Source: CAXXOK01 sp963664595
GTDB lineage: Bacteria > Bacillota > Clostridia > Christensenellales > Aristaeellaceae
Length of the DNA stretch: 64,000 nt
Direction: 5' to 3'
Assembly: GCA_963664595.2 (NCBI GenBank)
Contig: CAXXOK010000011.1
Coordinates: 1 to 64,000, forward strand
Below the pieces are notes generated by a model. The model worked only from the letters and a program-made list of their open reading frames with translations, ran no database searches and was not told the DNA's origin. Both the position numbers and the translations under genes were made by a program. This document shows, one piece after another, positions 8,869 to 18,312 of the stretch; position 1 is the first letter of the stretch; each line of letters starts with the position of its first letter.

Positions 8869-10218
8869 ATGGCAAGGATGTTCGGTACCGACGGTGTCCG
8901 CGGAATCGCCAATACGGAATTAACCTGCGAAATGGCCTATATGCTGGGGCAAGCCAGCGCTACCGTGCTCGCAAGCGACGTACACCGCCCGACCATTCTC
9001 GTGGGCCGGGATACCCGCCTGAGCGGCGAGATGCTGGAAAGCGCCATGGTGGCCGGCATCTGCAGCGTAGGCGCGCGCGCGGTGCTGGTAGGCGTAATGC
9101 CGACGCCCGCCATCGCCTATCTGACGCGCTATTACGAGGCCGACGCGGGATGTGTGATTTCCGCCAGCCACAACACCGTGGAATACAACGGCATAAAATA
9201 TTTCGACAAGGAAGGGCACAAGCTGCCCGACGCGATCGAGGATCAGATTGAAATCATTGTCAAAAACGGTCTGCCCAAGGAATTCCATTTGCCCATCGGC
9301 GCCCAGGTAGGCAGGCCCGTGCGCCAGTACAACGCGGCCCGGCGCTATATCGATTTTCTGCTGGAAACCATGGATGTGCGGCTGGACGGGCTGTATGTGG
9401 TATTGGACTGCGCCAACGGCGCCTCCTACGATATCGCCCCCGCCGTGTTCAAAGAGCTGGGCGCGCGGGTAAGCGTATTCTATCACGAGCCCGACGGCAC
9501 CAACATCAACGACAACTGCGGCTCCACCCACCCCGAGCGCCTTTGCGAGCTGGTGAAGGAGCTGGGCGCGGACGTAGGCTTTGCCTTTGACGGCGACGCC
9601 GACCGCGTGATGGCCGCCGACGAGCGCGGCAACCTTGTCAACGGCGACCAGGTGATGGCGCTGCTGGCCGTACACCTGAAAAAGCAGGGCAAGCTGCCCT
9701 CCAATACGCTGGTTGCCACCGTGATGAGCAACATGGGTCTGGATATCGCCATGAAGAAGCAGGGTATCGAGATTATCAAAACCAAGGTCGGCGACCGCTA
9801 TGTGCTGGAAAAAATGCGCGAGGAAAACCATGTGCTGGGCGGAGAGCAATCCGGGCATGTAATCATGCGCGCCTACAACACCACCGGCGACGGCGAGCTG
9901 ACCGCGCTGCAGGTATTGAGCGCCATGGTGCACGCAAAGGCAACGCTGTCCAAGCTGGCGGGGGTGATGCAGATTATGCCCCAAAGCCTGTACGGCGCGC
10001 ATGTGGATGACGCCAAAAAGCATACCTATGCCCAAAACCCCCAGGTGCAGGCCATGATTAAAACACTGGAGAAAAAATACGAGGGCAAGGGCCGCCTGCT
10101 GATCCGTGCCAGCGGCACCGAACCGCTGGTCCGGGTGATGATCGAGGGCCCCAACCAGCGCGAGATTGATAAAGATGTGTACAACATGGCCAAGCTCATC
10201 GAAAAGGAGCTGGCCTGA
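8869..10218 (+). CDS. glmM: Phosphoglucosamine mutase GlmM
   Basis: GlmM converts glucosamine-6-phosphate to glucosamine-1-phosphate for UDP-GlcNAc synthesis. The 449-residue protein has the N-terminal MFGTDGVRGIAN signature, the active phosphoserine loop CVISASHNTVEYNGIK, the metal-binding FAFDGDADRV, the sugar-binding GGEQSGH and the phosphate-binding RASGTEPLVRVMIE. All four family motifs are complete. It is one base after murG and is followed directly by a secreted-protein gene, an apparent operon. Confidence 0.96.
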   Translation: MARMFGTDGVRGIANTELTCEMAYMLGQASATVLASDVHRPTILVGRDTRLSGEMLESAMVAGICSVGARAVLVGVMPTPAIAYLTRYYEADAGCVISASHNTVEYNGIKYFDKEGHKLPDAIEDQIEIIVKNGLPKEFHLPIGAQVGRPVRQYNAARRYIDFLLETMDVRLDGLYVVLDCANGASYDIAPAVFKELGARVSVFYHEPDGTNINDNCGSTHPERLCELVKELGADVGFAFDGDADRVMAADERGNLVNGDQVMALLAVHLKKQGKLPSNTLVATVMSNMGLDIAMKKQGIEIIKTKVGDRYVLEKMREENHVLGGEQSGHVIMRAYNTTGDGELTALQVLSAMVHAKATLSKLAGVMQIMPQSLYGAHVDDAKKHTYAQNPQVQAMIKTLEKKYEGKGRLLIRASGTEPLVRVMIEGPNQREIDKDVYNMAKLIEKELA

Positions 10219-10881
10219 ATGAGCGCCGCAATCCGCCGCATCCTGGCGGCCGTGCTGCTGCTTATCCTGATTCCGGTCAGCGCGCCGGCCCTGACCGGGC
10301 AGAACATATCCATCTTTGAAACCTACTACAAAGAGGATGTCACTTATATTAACAATACCATCGGCCGGCACCTGCTGCCAAAGGATCTGATCGAGCTGGA
10401 TCTTGACGATACCGGGCATATGCAGTATTTCTATTACGATAATGAACTGCAGGTTACCGTCGTTGCCGATGAGGAAGGCATTATCGAAAGCTGCGAAATC
10501 AGGCTGCTGTATCCTGAGGGCGCAGTCCAAGGCAACAGTCTGTATATGGATTTTGTTACGGCGTCGTATCACAGTCTCGCCTACATCATGGCGATGCACA
10601 TATCCGCAGAGGTTTCCAGCCGGTTTCTTCTGGCGGATGAAATCGCCAAAGAGCTGGAGAAAAATTTAGGTGCGTACAAGCGTCAGCTTGGCGCATATTC
10701 CATTTCCTGCGTTAAAGTGGTCGGCGAAGGTGCGGTGTTCACCTTCACTAATAACGGCCTGGCAGCCCAGACGACCGCCGAGCCCACCGGGGAAACCCTT
10801 GACGAAACCACCACCCCCGAAGGCCAGCAGGAAGCGCCTCCCGAAATCAACGAGGAGGATCAGGGCGCAAATCTGGGGTAA
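10219..10881 (+). CDS. Secreted protein of unknown function, third gene of the murG operon
   Basis: ATG 10219 follows the glmM stop with no gap. The 220-residue product has a signal peptide (IRRILAAVLLLILIPVSAPA), a mixed alpha/beta domain containing ETYYKEDVTYINNTIGR and YFYYDNELQVTVV, and a threonine/proline/glutamate-rich C-terminal tail (from about residue 185) typical of an unstructured extracellular end. No family is recognised. The position suggests an envelope role, but that is only contextual. Confidence 0.75.
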   Translation: MSAAIRRILAAVLLLILIPVSAPALTGQNISIFETYYKEDVTYINNTIGRHLLPKDLIELDLDDTGHMQYFYYDNELQVTVVADEEGIIESCEIRLLYPEGAVQGNSLYMDFVTASYHSLAYIMAMHISAEVSSRFLLADEIAKELEKNLGAYKRQLGAYSISCVKVVGEGAVFTFTNNGLAAQTTAEPTGETLDETTTPEGQQEAPPEINEEDQGANLG

Positions 10882-10971
10882 CATAATAGTAAACACTCAT
10901 GCAGGCACAGCCGGGCCGTATCAGGGATTCCCGACGCGTACTGCAGGGAAGCGGCAAGGGAGTTGGCCGCA

Positions 10972-11868
10972 TCAGGGCACGTTTTCCGTTCCGCTCCATA
11001 AAACATCCGTCAGCACATCCGGCAGGGGACTTTCCAGCCGGATGTGTTTTTGATTGACGGTTTCCAGCTCCAGCAACGCGCTGTGCAGCGCAAAGCGGCG
11101 GGGCAGCAGCGGGTGCTCCATACCGTAGAGAAAATCACCCGTCACAGGGCAGCCCACCGACGCCAGATGCACGCGGATCTGATGGGTGCGCCCCGTGCGC
11201 AGGCGCAGGCGCACCAGGCTTTGGGAGCCGCATACCCGTTCCACCCGGTAGTCCGTCTGTGCAGGCTTGCCCTGCGGCGACACAACGCGGCGGATGGTTG
11301 CTCCGTCCGCTTTACCGATCGGCGCGTCGATTGTGCCACACGGTTCGGGCGGTATGCCGTCGCACACGGCCAGATACTCGCGGATAAACGCGTCCCCGTG
11401 CAGCCGTTTTTGCAGGTATTGCTGTGCGTGGGCGTGCTTTGCCACCACCATCAGGCCGCTGGTGCCCTTGTCCAGGCGGTTCACAGGCCGGTATAAAAAA
11501 TCCTCCGGCGAGCCGAAGTAGGCGCACACAGCGTTTTCCAGCGTCATCCCATCTTGCTTACGGGAGCTCACGGAGGGTAAGGGCGCGGGCTTGTCGATCA
11601 CCAGAAGGTCCTCATCCTCATACACAACGGTCAGGGGTATGGCGCAGGGCGCCACGGCGGGCGGCACGGCTTCCGGCGGACGAACCACCAGCGTCTGCCC
11701 GGCCTTCACGCGGCGGTCCGCGTGTACGCGCTCCCCGTCCAGCAGCAGCTCACCCTGAAACTTGGCGCGCTTAAACTGCCCATAGGACATGCAAAGCCGC
11801 TGCAGCGCCAAAAAGCGCACCGGTTTGCCGTCGTCCTCCGGCGAAACAATGAGGATCAGCTCCCGCAT
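10972..11868 (-). CDS. RluA-family RNA pseudouridine synthase
   Basis: A 298-residue enzyme with an N-terminal S4-like RNA-binding part (about residues 10-75: FKRAKFQGELLLDGERV) and the catalytic domain with YRPVNRLDKGTSGLMVVAK, whose Asp in RLD is the catalytic residue. VCGSQSLVRLRLRTGRTHQIRVHL is the second conserved block. Most relatives have RLDxxTSG, as here. It modifies uridines in 23S rRNA or tRNA; the exact site is not predictable. A TTGATA-N17-TATACT promoter lies just upstream. Confidence 0.9.
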   Translation of the reverse strand: MRELILIVSPEDDGKPVRFLALQRLCMSYGQFKRAKFQGELLLDGERVHADRRVKAGQTLVVRPPEAVPPAVAPCAIPLTVVYEDEDLLVIDKPAPLPSVSSRKQDGMTLENAVCAYFGSPEDFLYRPVNRLDKGTSGLMVVAKHAHAQQYLQKRLHGDAFIREYLAVCDGIPPEPCGTIDAPIGKADGATIRRVVSPQGKPAQTDYRVERVCGSQSLVRLRLRTGRTHQIRVHLASVGCPVTGDFLYGMEHPLLPRRFALHSALLELETVNQKHIRLESPLPDVLTDVLWSGTENVP

Positions 11869-11895
11869 ACCTGTTTCCCCCTTCCGTACAGGCGG

Positions 11896-11924
11896 AGTAT
11901 ACCATTGGAATCGCGCGGTATCAA
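11896..11924 (-). promoter_or_regulatory. Sigma-A promoter of the pseudouridine synthase gene
   Basis: On the minus strand, -35 TTGATA (11919-11924) and -10 TATACT (11896-11901) have a 17-base spacer and point toward the start at 11868. Confidence 0.65.
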
Positions 11925-12036
11925 GGCGGTGGTCCAGCTTGACGGACGTGAGGTCCCTGCGGCCTGACGCCGCCGCAGAACAGGCTGCCTCCGCCGCCGT
12001 GTTTTATCGGGATCCCAAGGTATTGCTGCTGGTGCC

Positions 12037-12073
12037 GCAAATACAGAAACGGCCCGGGTGTTTTCCGGGCCGT
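12037..12073 (-). terminator. Terminator of the SH3b-protein gene
   Basis: ACGGCCCGG (12049-12057) pairs with CCGGGCCGT (12065-12073). Read on the minus strand the stem is followed by TTCTGTATTTG, placing it as the terminator for the gene ending at 12157. Confidence 0.6.
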
Positions 12074-12156
12074 TCCTGACAAAATGCTGTTTAGGGCTTC
12101 GATGTTTTCCCGGTGTTTTTCTGTGGGATTGCACACACCGGCCGGGATAGCCAAGG

Positions 12157-13920
12157 TTACTCCTCCGCCATCAGCCATTCCAGCTGCAACGCCGACATCC
12201 CTTCCACCACGGCGTCCGCGCTTATATATCCGCTGATCTCGTCCGGCTGCATCAGCCAGTCCTCCGCGCTTTGGGGAATGCTGATATGCAGCCAGCTTCC
12301 GCTGTTGGCCAGCACGCGCACCACCGTGCCCGCGGGTAATTCCTCCACGGTCTGGGCAAAGCTGTTTGTTGTTTTCTTGAGCGCAACACCGACCGTTGTA
12401 ATCGCCAGATTAGCCACGGCGCTTGGAGAAACACTTCTCAGGTCATCATAATAATCCACGTAATTACCAGACATATATCCCTCCACTGTGCCGATGCGCA
12501 CATGGTACCAAGGAAAGTTGCTGCCGGGCTCCGTACCCAGCACCTGCACCAGCGTGCCCAGCCGGTACATGCCCAGGTCCGTGGCGCGGGACGAAGGCTT
12601 CTGGCGAAGATGGACATAGGATGAAACCCCGTAGCCCTGTGGCACGGCGGCGGTTGTTTCCATCGCCGCCCGGCATTGCGCCGCGGTTTTGGGAAAGGTA
12701 TCGGCATGGATATATTCCAAATGGCTTGGAGCCAGTGTGAGGTACTGGGTCCTTTCCTCCGCACCGTCCTTTGTGACGGTCACACGGTACCAGCCGATAT
12801 ACATGGTGCTGATGCCCGAATCAATCACCAGCGAGGTGTTGGCTCCCAGGTCGGTACGGCGGTATTCCAGCAGCTGGCACGCAATGCGCACTGTGGGCTC
12901 CGCGGAGCTCGTCTGCAAAAGACGGCATTCAAAGCGCTCTTCCTCCGTATCCGAAAGGGGATAGCGGATAGCGTACGAATTTTCGCTGCTGTTGAAGGTG
13001 ATGTAGAGCTCCCGGCCGCTCAGCAGCGCGGTTTTGCTTACGGGCTGCACCTGCCACGCCTGCGGACCGGCATTCTTCAGGAGCATCACCAGCAGCCGTT
13101 CCTCTCCGTTTTCAAAGGCAGCCAGCCCGGTGCCCGCATACTGATCGTTCATCAGAAACGGGTCGCCCTCCTGATATGCGCCCGCCAGGCATGTGAAGCC
13201 CTGCAGCATGGGATGGGCAAACGCGGCAGCCAGCGCGCCGGGAACCTCTCCCACAAACTCGGTAATTGAGGTTTCATCCCCGCTGCCCTTCAGGTTTCCC
13301 AGCCGCGTGGCAATCCCCCGTGGCATGGTCAATGCAATATCCGCGCGCATGAGGCCAAGGCTTTCAAAGGCAGCATCCCGCCAGGCGGATACGGCCTGCG
13401 GCCATTGTCCTTCCTCGCCGCAGCAGGAAATGAACAGATCCTCCAGCGCCTGCGCGGGCGTATATCCGTCCGTTGAAAGCCCATCCCGCAGGGAGTCGCT
13501 CATGCGGATGTCGCCGCACCCGTCGATCATCTCGCGCATCATGGCCTTGCTTTCCACGTTCCACTGGTCAATCCAGCCATCCTTGTCCATCGCGCGGAGC
13601 ACTGTCCGTATGCTGCTTTCGGACGCCTGATACGCGTTTTGCGTGGCAAACGGCGTTTGGGATTCAAGCAGGCTCATGTCCTGCCTGCGGATGGACATGG
13701 AATATGTCCAGTCCGTCCGCTGGTAAAAGCGCACATACAAGGTATCCCCGTTATCCTGTACCTGATAGGTAAATGTCATCGCCTCGTCCCTGGTGTATCC
13801 GTATTCCTCCATCAACAGGCCCTGCGCCATCCGGATGGCCTCGCCCTCGTTGTTTTCCGCCGCGGACGCCATGGCACACACAGCCAGAATCAGGAGTATG
13901 CATATGATCTGTTTTCTCAT
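12157..13920 (-). CDS. Exported protein with two C-terminal SH3b domains
   Basis: The 587-residue product has a signal peptide (QIICILLILAVCAMASA), a PepSY-like first segment (RMAQGLLMEEYGYTRDEAMTF), a long central region of unknown fold, and two bacterial SH3 repeats in the last 150 residues (GVSSYVHLRQKPSSRATDLG... and VGVALKKTTNSFAQTVEELP...). SH3b domains usually bind cell-wall peptide or other envelope ligands. No catalytic motif is seen, so it is probably an envelope sensor or scaffold. It follows the BlaI-M56 pair on the same strand by 16 bases and is probably in the same operon. Confidence 0.8.
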   Translation of the reverse strand: MRKQIICILLILAVCAMASAAENNEGEAIRMAQGLLMEEYGYTRDEAMTFTYQVQDNGDTLYVRFYQRTDWTYSMSIRRQDMSLLESQTPFATQNAYQASESSIRTVLRAMDKDGWIDQWNVESKAMMREMIDGCGDIRMSDSLRDGLSTDGYTPAQALEDLFISCCGEEGQWPQAVSAWRDAAFESLGLMRADIALTMPRGIATRLGNLKGSGDETSITEFVGEVPGALAAAFAHPMLQGFTCLAGAYQEGDPFLMNDQYAGTGLAAFENGEERLLVMLLKNAGPQAWQVQPVSKTALLSGRELYITFNSSENSYAIRYPLSDTEEERFECRLLQTSSAEPTVRIACQLLEYRRTDLGANTSLVIDSGISTMYIGWYRVTVTKDGAEERTQYLTLAPSHLEYIHADTFPKTAAQCRAAMETTAAVPQGYGVSSYVHLRQKPSSRATDLGMYRLGTLVQVLGTEPGSNFPWYHVRIGTVEGYMSGNYVDYYDDLRSVSPSAVANLAITTVGVALKKTTNSFAQTVEELPAGTVVRVLANSGSWLHISIPQSAEDWLMQPDEISGYISADAVVEGMSALQLEWLMAEE

Positions 13921-13935
13921 GGTCCGTCCTTTCCA

Positions 13936-15288
13936 TCAGCCATTGCCCGGGCCGTCCAGCCGCATCACAGCGCCGTCCTCGGCCTGGATGTCGGCGTCAT
14001 AGGTATGCCCGTCATTAATATTATAGAACAGGAAGCTCCAATAGAATTCTTTATAATCAATATTGACATCAAAGTCCGACCGGTCCTGCGTATCCAGCTT
14101 GAATTCCTCGTGCACCGCTTCCAGGGCGATATCCAGCGCGGTATTCAAATCGATATCTCTTGCCTTAGGCAGGTAGGAAAACGTTCCGCCCTCCTGCGCG
14201 CCCATACCGTGAAAGCCCTGCACCTGCGACAGGTACGCTTCCGCGCCGATGCTCGCCTCCGCCGTAAAAAACGTAAGCAGCAGTAACGCAAGGGCCAGCC
14301 CCGCCGTGACGGCAGCCAGCCATTTCACGGTTCGTCCGCTGTTTACGATACTCTGTACGCGGTTTTTCAGCTTTTTGCCCGTCATGGTCATGCCGGTGGC
14401 CAGCACCCCCACGCCGGGCGCATACCGCCTGGACGCGGCCAGCACCAGCGTGTTGGTGTAGTTCATCCGGTCATCCTCGGTAAGCTTGCCCACCACACGG
14501 CTGTCGCAGGCCAGCTCGCCGTCCGTGCGGCTCATCAGCGCCGCTATCCACACCAGCGGATTGAACCAGTGTATCACACAGCACAGAAGCCGCAGCAGGC
14601 CGAACCAATGGTCCCTGCCCTGAAGGTGGCACACCTCATGGGTGAGCACATACACAGCCTCCTGCGGCGCGGCCGTGAGCGGCAGGGCAATATAGGGCCG
14701 CACCACCCCCACCAGACACGCACTGGGCAGCGGGTCCGCAAACCACACGGGAACGGGCTTCACACCCCGCTCCTGACACACCGCCAGGTACTGCTCCTGC
14801 AGCCTGCCGGAGATTGGTTCAATGCGGTTTGCTTTCAGCCTGCGGCGGAAGCGGATATTGGAAACCCCGAAAAACAGCGCCACCGCACCGACCCCGTACA
14901 GGTAAACCCGCATCAGTTTTTCCGACAGTGTGCCGAAATACATACCGTCCACAATTCGTGCCGCGCTCTGGTAAAGCAATGTATCCTTATTGGTCCGCAT
15001 CGAGCGCCGCAGATCGTCCACCGCGTCCGTGAGCCGCACCTTAATCTGCCCTGCAATAGGCCGGATGCCCGTATCCGTGAGATAGTACGGACGGAACTCA
15101 TTAATGTAGGGATTGGCAAACGCGAGCGGCAGCAGCAGCCGGATGGCAATCAGCAGCCACAGGCAATAGATCAGCCGGTTGCCCAGTGGCTTGCGCAGAA
15201 ATTTGCGGATGGGGATCATCAAGAGGATGGCGATACCGGCCATGAGGTTGGCTTCCAGCAGGAAGTTGTAGATTGTGGCTGTACGCAT
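13936..15288 (-). CDS. M56 (BlaR1-type) membrane metallopeptidase
   Basis: A 450-residue membrane protein with helices near residues 10-28, 38-58, 128-144 and 345-363. The zinc-protease motif HEVCH lies at 217-221 and the second signature ELACD at about 258-262. In BlaR1/MecR1 systems such a protease is activated by a signal at the membrane and leads to cleavage of the BlaI repressor. There is no penicillin-binding sensor domain here; the C-terminal about 85 residues look PepSY-like, so the signal is probably not a beta-lactam. It lies 13 bases after blaI in the same operon. Confidence 0.88.
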   Translation of the reverse strand: MRTATIYNFLLEANLMAGIAILLMIPIRKFLRKPLGNRLIYCLWLLIAIRLLLPLAFANPYINEFRPYYLTDTGIRPIAGQIKVRLTDAVDDLRRSMRTNKDTLLYQSAARIVDGMYFGTLSEKLMRVYLYGVGAVALFFGVSNIRFRRRLKANRIEPISGRLQEQYLAVCQERGVKPVPVWFADPLPSACLVGVVRPYIALPLTAAPQEAVYVLTHEVCHLQGRDHWFGLLRLLCCVIHWFNPLVWIAALMSRTDGELACDSRVVGKLTEDDRMNYTNTLVLAASRRYAPGVGVLATGMTMTGKKLKNRVQSIVNSGRTVKWLAAVTAGLALALLLLTFFTAEASIGAEAYLSQVQGFHGMGAQEGGTFSYLPKARDIDLNTALDIALEAVHEEFKLDTQDRSDFDVNIDYKEFYWSFLFYNINDGHTYDADIQAEDGAVMRLDGPGNG

Positions 15289-15301
15289 ATTCTATTCCTC
15301 C

Positions 15302-15682
15302 TTATGCTTCCGGCTTTTTGCCGCTCTGCCTGACCATATTCAATATGGCCTGGATTTCTTCCACATCCGCCTCGCCCGAGTCCACCAGATTGCTGATCAG
15401 CAGGGATAAGTCCCCGGAGAATACGCGGGAGAGAAACTTCCGGGTTTGCTCGGCCGCTGCCTGCTCCCGGGTAAGGGTGGGCGAATACATTTTTACGTTC
15501 CCGGTGGAATCGACCGACACGGTACCCTTGCTTTCCATGCGCTTGAGCAGGGTGATCACCGTGTGGCGCGTCCATCCCATGGTGGGCTCCAACGCCTTGG
15601 TAATGTCCGACATGGACCGCGGATGCCCGTCCCACAGCACTTCAATGATTTTCCATTCGGCGTCCGTCAGCTTTTTCTGCAT
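15302..15682 (-). CDS. BlaI/MecI/CopY-family transcriptional repressor
   Basis: A 126-residue winged-helix repressor. LTDAEWKIIEVLWDGHPRSM is the classical BlaI N-terminus, followed by the recognition helix region GWTRHTVITLLKRM and KGTVSVDSTGNVKMYSPTLT. The C-terminal part supplies dimerisation and a site the partner M56 protease could cleave. ATG 15682 is chosen over the upstream start because it has AAGGAGAAC. The promoter and a 9-base inverted repeat overlap at 15708-15756, so it most likely represses its own operon. Confidence 0.92.
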   Translation of the reverse strand: MQKKLTDAEWKIIEVLWDGHPRSMSDITKALEPTMGWTRHTVITLLKRMESKGTVSVDSTGNVKMYSPTLTREQAAAEQTRKFLSRVFSGDLSLLISNLVDSGEADVEEIQAILNMVRQSGKKPEA

Positions 15683-15707
15683 AGGCGTTCTCCTTTCGCA
15701 GGTTGTT

Positions 15708-15756
15708 AGTAGACGTTTGTTTACTATAGTATACGTACGTCTACTCATTCTGTCAA
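15708..15756 (-). promoter_or_regulatory. blaI-M56 promoter with embedded operator
   Basis: On the minus strand, TTGACA (15751-15756) and TATACT (15728-15733) are 17 bases apart, a near-consensus promoter. AGTAGACGT (15708-15716) and ACGTCTACT (15737-15745) are perfect inverted repeats that flank the -10 box, and ACTATAGT (15723-15730) is a second palindrome at the -10. This is the expected layout for autorepression by BlaI. Confidence 0.8.
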
Positions 15757-15781
15757 CCCGCATTTTCTCCCGATTTCCATA

Positions 15782-15810
15782 TTGACAGATGCACCTTCGT
15801 ATGGTAATAT
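15782..15810 (+). promoter_or_regulatory. Promoter of the tRNA cluster
   Basis: TTGACA (15782-15787) and TAATAT (15805-15810) are separated by 17 bases. The first tRNA starts about 50 bases downstream. It is back-to-back with the blaI promoter. Confidence 0.7.
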
Positions 15811-15862
15811 TTTTTCTCGGTAACAGTTGTTGCCAAAACGCCGTGAAGTGGCGGCGGAACTT

Positions 15863-15939
<77 letters not shown>

Positions 15940-15943
15940 GCGT

Positions 15944-16021
15944 GGTGGGTATGGTTCAGTCGGTTAGAACGCCAGATTGTGGATCTGGAAGTCGTGGGTT
16001 CGAGTCCCACTACCCACCCCA
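15944..16021 (+). tRNA. tRNA-His (anticodon GTG)
   Basis: Acceptor GTGGGTA pairs with TACCCAC, and the extra 5' G at 15944 opposes C at 16018, the hallmark of tRNA-His. The anticodon loop TTGTGGA gives GTG. CCA is encoded. Confidence 0.96.
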
Positions 16022-16029
16022 TTTTTTAT

Positions 16030-16103
16030 TGGGGTATCGCCAAGCGGTAAGGCACGGGACTTTGACTCCCGCATCGTAGGTTCAAATCCTGCTACCCCAG
16101 CCA
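16030..16103 (+). tRNA. tRNA-Gln (anticodon TTG)
   Basis: Acceptor TGGGGTA pairs with TACCCCA, the anticodon loop CTTTGAC gives TTG, the T-loop is GGTTCAAATCC and CCA is encoded. It is the last tRNA of the three-gene cluster. Confidence 0.96.
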
Positions 16104-16171
16104 TGCAGTCGCCGCGAACAGCGTATTATCATACGGCGGCTTTTTACTTTAAAAGCCGCCCCTTAACATTG

Positions 16172-16195
16172 AAACCGCCTTTCAAAAGGCGGTTT
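16172..16195 (+). terminator. Terminator of the tRNA cluster
   Basis: An 11-base perfect stem (16172-16182 with 16185-16195) with a two-base loop is followed by ATTATATTAT. A weaker hairpin precedes it at about 16132-16158. Confidence 0.7.
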
Positions 16196-16352
16196 ATTAT
16201 ATTATCGTAACACCTCATCAAACCTTGACCGTTCATTCACATCTTGTTCATTTTTCGATTGCCATATGGTCATAACTGAGTGCTACCGTGTTGATAGTTC
16301 AGTCAGGCAGAAAAAACCAGCCGCCGCGCAGGCCGCGCGGGTTGGCTGCGCG

Positions 16353-16383
16353 TGCCGGGCGCCGCATGGCGCCGCGCCCGGCA
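16353..16383 (+). promoter_or_regulatory. Strong GC hairpin in the leader of the ABC operon
   Basis: TGCCGGGCGC (16353-16362) is perfectly complementary to GCGCCCGGCA (16374-16383). It lies 38 bases before the ATPase start and has no T-tract, so it may be a leader structure or RNA-stabilising element rather than a terminator. The remaining bases of 16196-16420 show nothing else clear. Confidence 0.4.
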
Positions 16384-16420
16384 TGCCCCTGACAGCTGGA
16401 AAACAAAAGGAGGTCCGGGA

Positions 16421-17442
16421 ATGATCGAAGTGAAGCATCTAACCAAAAACTACGGTCGCCATACCGCGGTCAGCGATCTGTCCTTCACGGTGGAAAAGGG
16501 ACAGATCTATGGCTTTCTGGGGCCCAACGGCGCCGGGAAAACCACGACCATGAGTATAATGACCGGATGTCTTGCCGCCACATCGGGAGAAGTGAAGATA
16601 GACGGTCACGACATCTTTGAGGACGCGCAGGAAGCCAAGAAGCTCATCGGCTACCTGCCGGAGCAGCCGCCGCTGTATCTGGACCGTACGCCCAGGGAGT
16701 ATCTCACCTTTGTCGGGCGCGCCAAGGGCGTGCCGGCCGCGGAGCTTGGGAAACAAATTCAAAGGATCATGCATATTACCCAGATTGAGGATATGCAGGA
16801 CCGGCTGATCAAGAACCTGTCCAAGGGGTACCGGCAGCGCGTAGGCATCGCCCAGGCGCTGATGGGCAACCCCGAGGTAATCATTCTCGATGAGCCGGAC
16901 CGTTGGCCTGGACCCGCGCCAGATTATCGAAATCCGCGAGCTGATCGCCAGGCTGGGCAAAGAGCACACGGTGATCCTCTCCAGCCATATCCTGTCGGAG
17001 GTGCAGGCCATCTGCCAGACCATCCTGATCATCTCCAACGGCAAGCTGGTCGCCTGCGATACACCCCGAAAATCTGGAAAGCCTGTTTGCGGGCACATCC
17101 TCGGTTACCGTTTACGGCGGACGCCACCCAATCGGAAATGGCAACAATCCTGGATGCCGTTACGCCCCGGCACGGAGGTGGAATACAGCCCCGGCCTGAC
17201 GGAACACGCCACCGCCAAAATCAAAAACGGACGCGCCCGAGGCGCTCTGCCGCAGCCTGTTCTTCGCGTTTGCCGAGCAGAAAAAGGCCATCACGCAGCT
17301 GACCACCGCCAAGGCAAGCCTGGAAGAAATCTTTATCGAGCTGACCTCGGCCGAAGCGGCCGAGACTGCCGCGGCGGCTGCCCAAACCCCCGCGGACACC
17401 GGCACCGAACCGGCAGCGGAAAAGGAGGGTGCAACCGTATGA
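16421..17442 (+). pseudogene. Gld-like ABC exporter ATP-binding protein, frameshifted as assembled
   Basis: Walker A FLGPNGAGKTTTMSIMTG, signature NLSKGYRQRVGIAQAL and Walker B EVIILDEP are present in the first frame. The frame then changes at 16897-16898 (an extra G). TVGLDPRQIIEIRELIA with the H-loop ILSSHILSEVQ follows in the next frame. Further one-base additions near 17066, 17112, 17167 and 17226 restore a continuous C-terminal region ending in SLEEIFIELTS plus an Ala-rich tail. Corrected, it is a normal ABC-2 type ATPase. ATG 16421 has AAGGAGG. Its stop overlaps the permease start. Codons between the shifts are intact, so I treat it as a real gene with sequence errors. Confidence 0.8.
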
Positions 17443-18312
17443 AAGCCATTTTCCGCCATGAGCTGTCCTCCCATCTGCAAAGCGTAACGGGCTATGTTTT
17501 CGGCGCCTTTATGCTGCCTGTTTGCGGGGATCTACTCCATGGTGATCAACCTGAAGGTCGGGTATGCGAACTTTGAGTTACGTACTGAGCTCCATGAGTT
17601 TTATTTTCATTATTGGAATCCCTATTTTAACCATGCGTACCATCGCCGACGAACGCAAGCAGAAAACCGATCAGTTTGCTGTATTCCCTCCCCTGACCAT
17701 GACCAAGGTCGTGCTGGGCAAGTATCTGGTGCTGATGATCCTGCTGCTGATCCCCACCGCCATCATCGCGCTCTATCCGCTGGTGCTCAGTGCCTTTGGC
17801 AATGTGTACCTCCCCGGCGGCCTATGGCACGCTGGTGGGGCTTCTTCTTCCTGGGCGCGGCGCTGACGGCCATCGGCGTGTTCATTTCCTCGCTGATGGA
17901 AAACCAGGCAAGCGCGGCGGGGCTTTGCTTTGCGGTGTTGCTGCTTAATTACTTCATCTCCAGTCTGGCGGGCTATGTTTCCACCACGGCGTTTTGGCCT
18001 CGTTCATCGCGTATGTCGTCGTGCTGATCGCGCTGGCTGTGATTGTGCGGCTGCTGACCAGGAACACCTTTGCCGCCGTCATGAGCGGGCTGGTGCCCGG
18101 GCTTGGGCTGGTGCTGGCCTACGGCCTTGCAGGCAGCAGCTTTGCGGGCAGCTTCCCCGCGGTGATGAAGCAGCTTTCCCTGTTTGACCGCTTCTATGTG
18201 TTCTCGAACGGAGTCTTTGATATCCGGGCGCTGGTCTTCTTTGGCGTCCATTGTGATGGTATTCCTGTTCCTGAGCGTGCAATCCATGGAGAAGCGGAGG
18301 TGGAACGGATGA
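17439..18312 (+). pseudogene. ABC-2 type permease (GldF-like), frameshifted as assembled
   Basis: The start reads MKAIFRHELSSHLQSVTGYV. Joining frames gives six hydrophobic segments, among them SSMSFIFIIGIPILTMRTIA-DER, the K-T-D-Q switch region, VVLGKYLVLMILLLIPTAII, LGAALTAIGVFISSLMEN and FIAYVVVLIALAVIVRLL. This is the GldF/ABC2_membrane pattern. Shifts are inferred near 17516 (+C), 17578 (+T), 17676 (+T), 17690 (-1), 17816 (+G), 17838 (+G), 17994 (-1) and 18243 (+G). The stop overlaps the next ATG. It would form the membrane channel for the preceding ATPase. Confidence 0.75.

Noticed and set aside
8920..10599. 559-codon minus-strand open frame opposite glmM
   Set aside because: Antisense of glmM, whose motifs are complete; the product is His/Gln/Val-rich with no family features.
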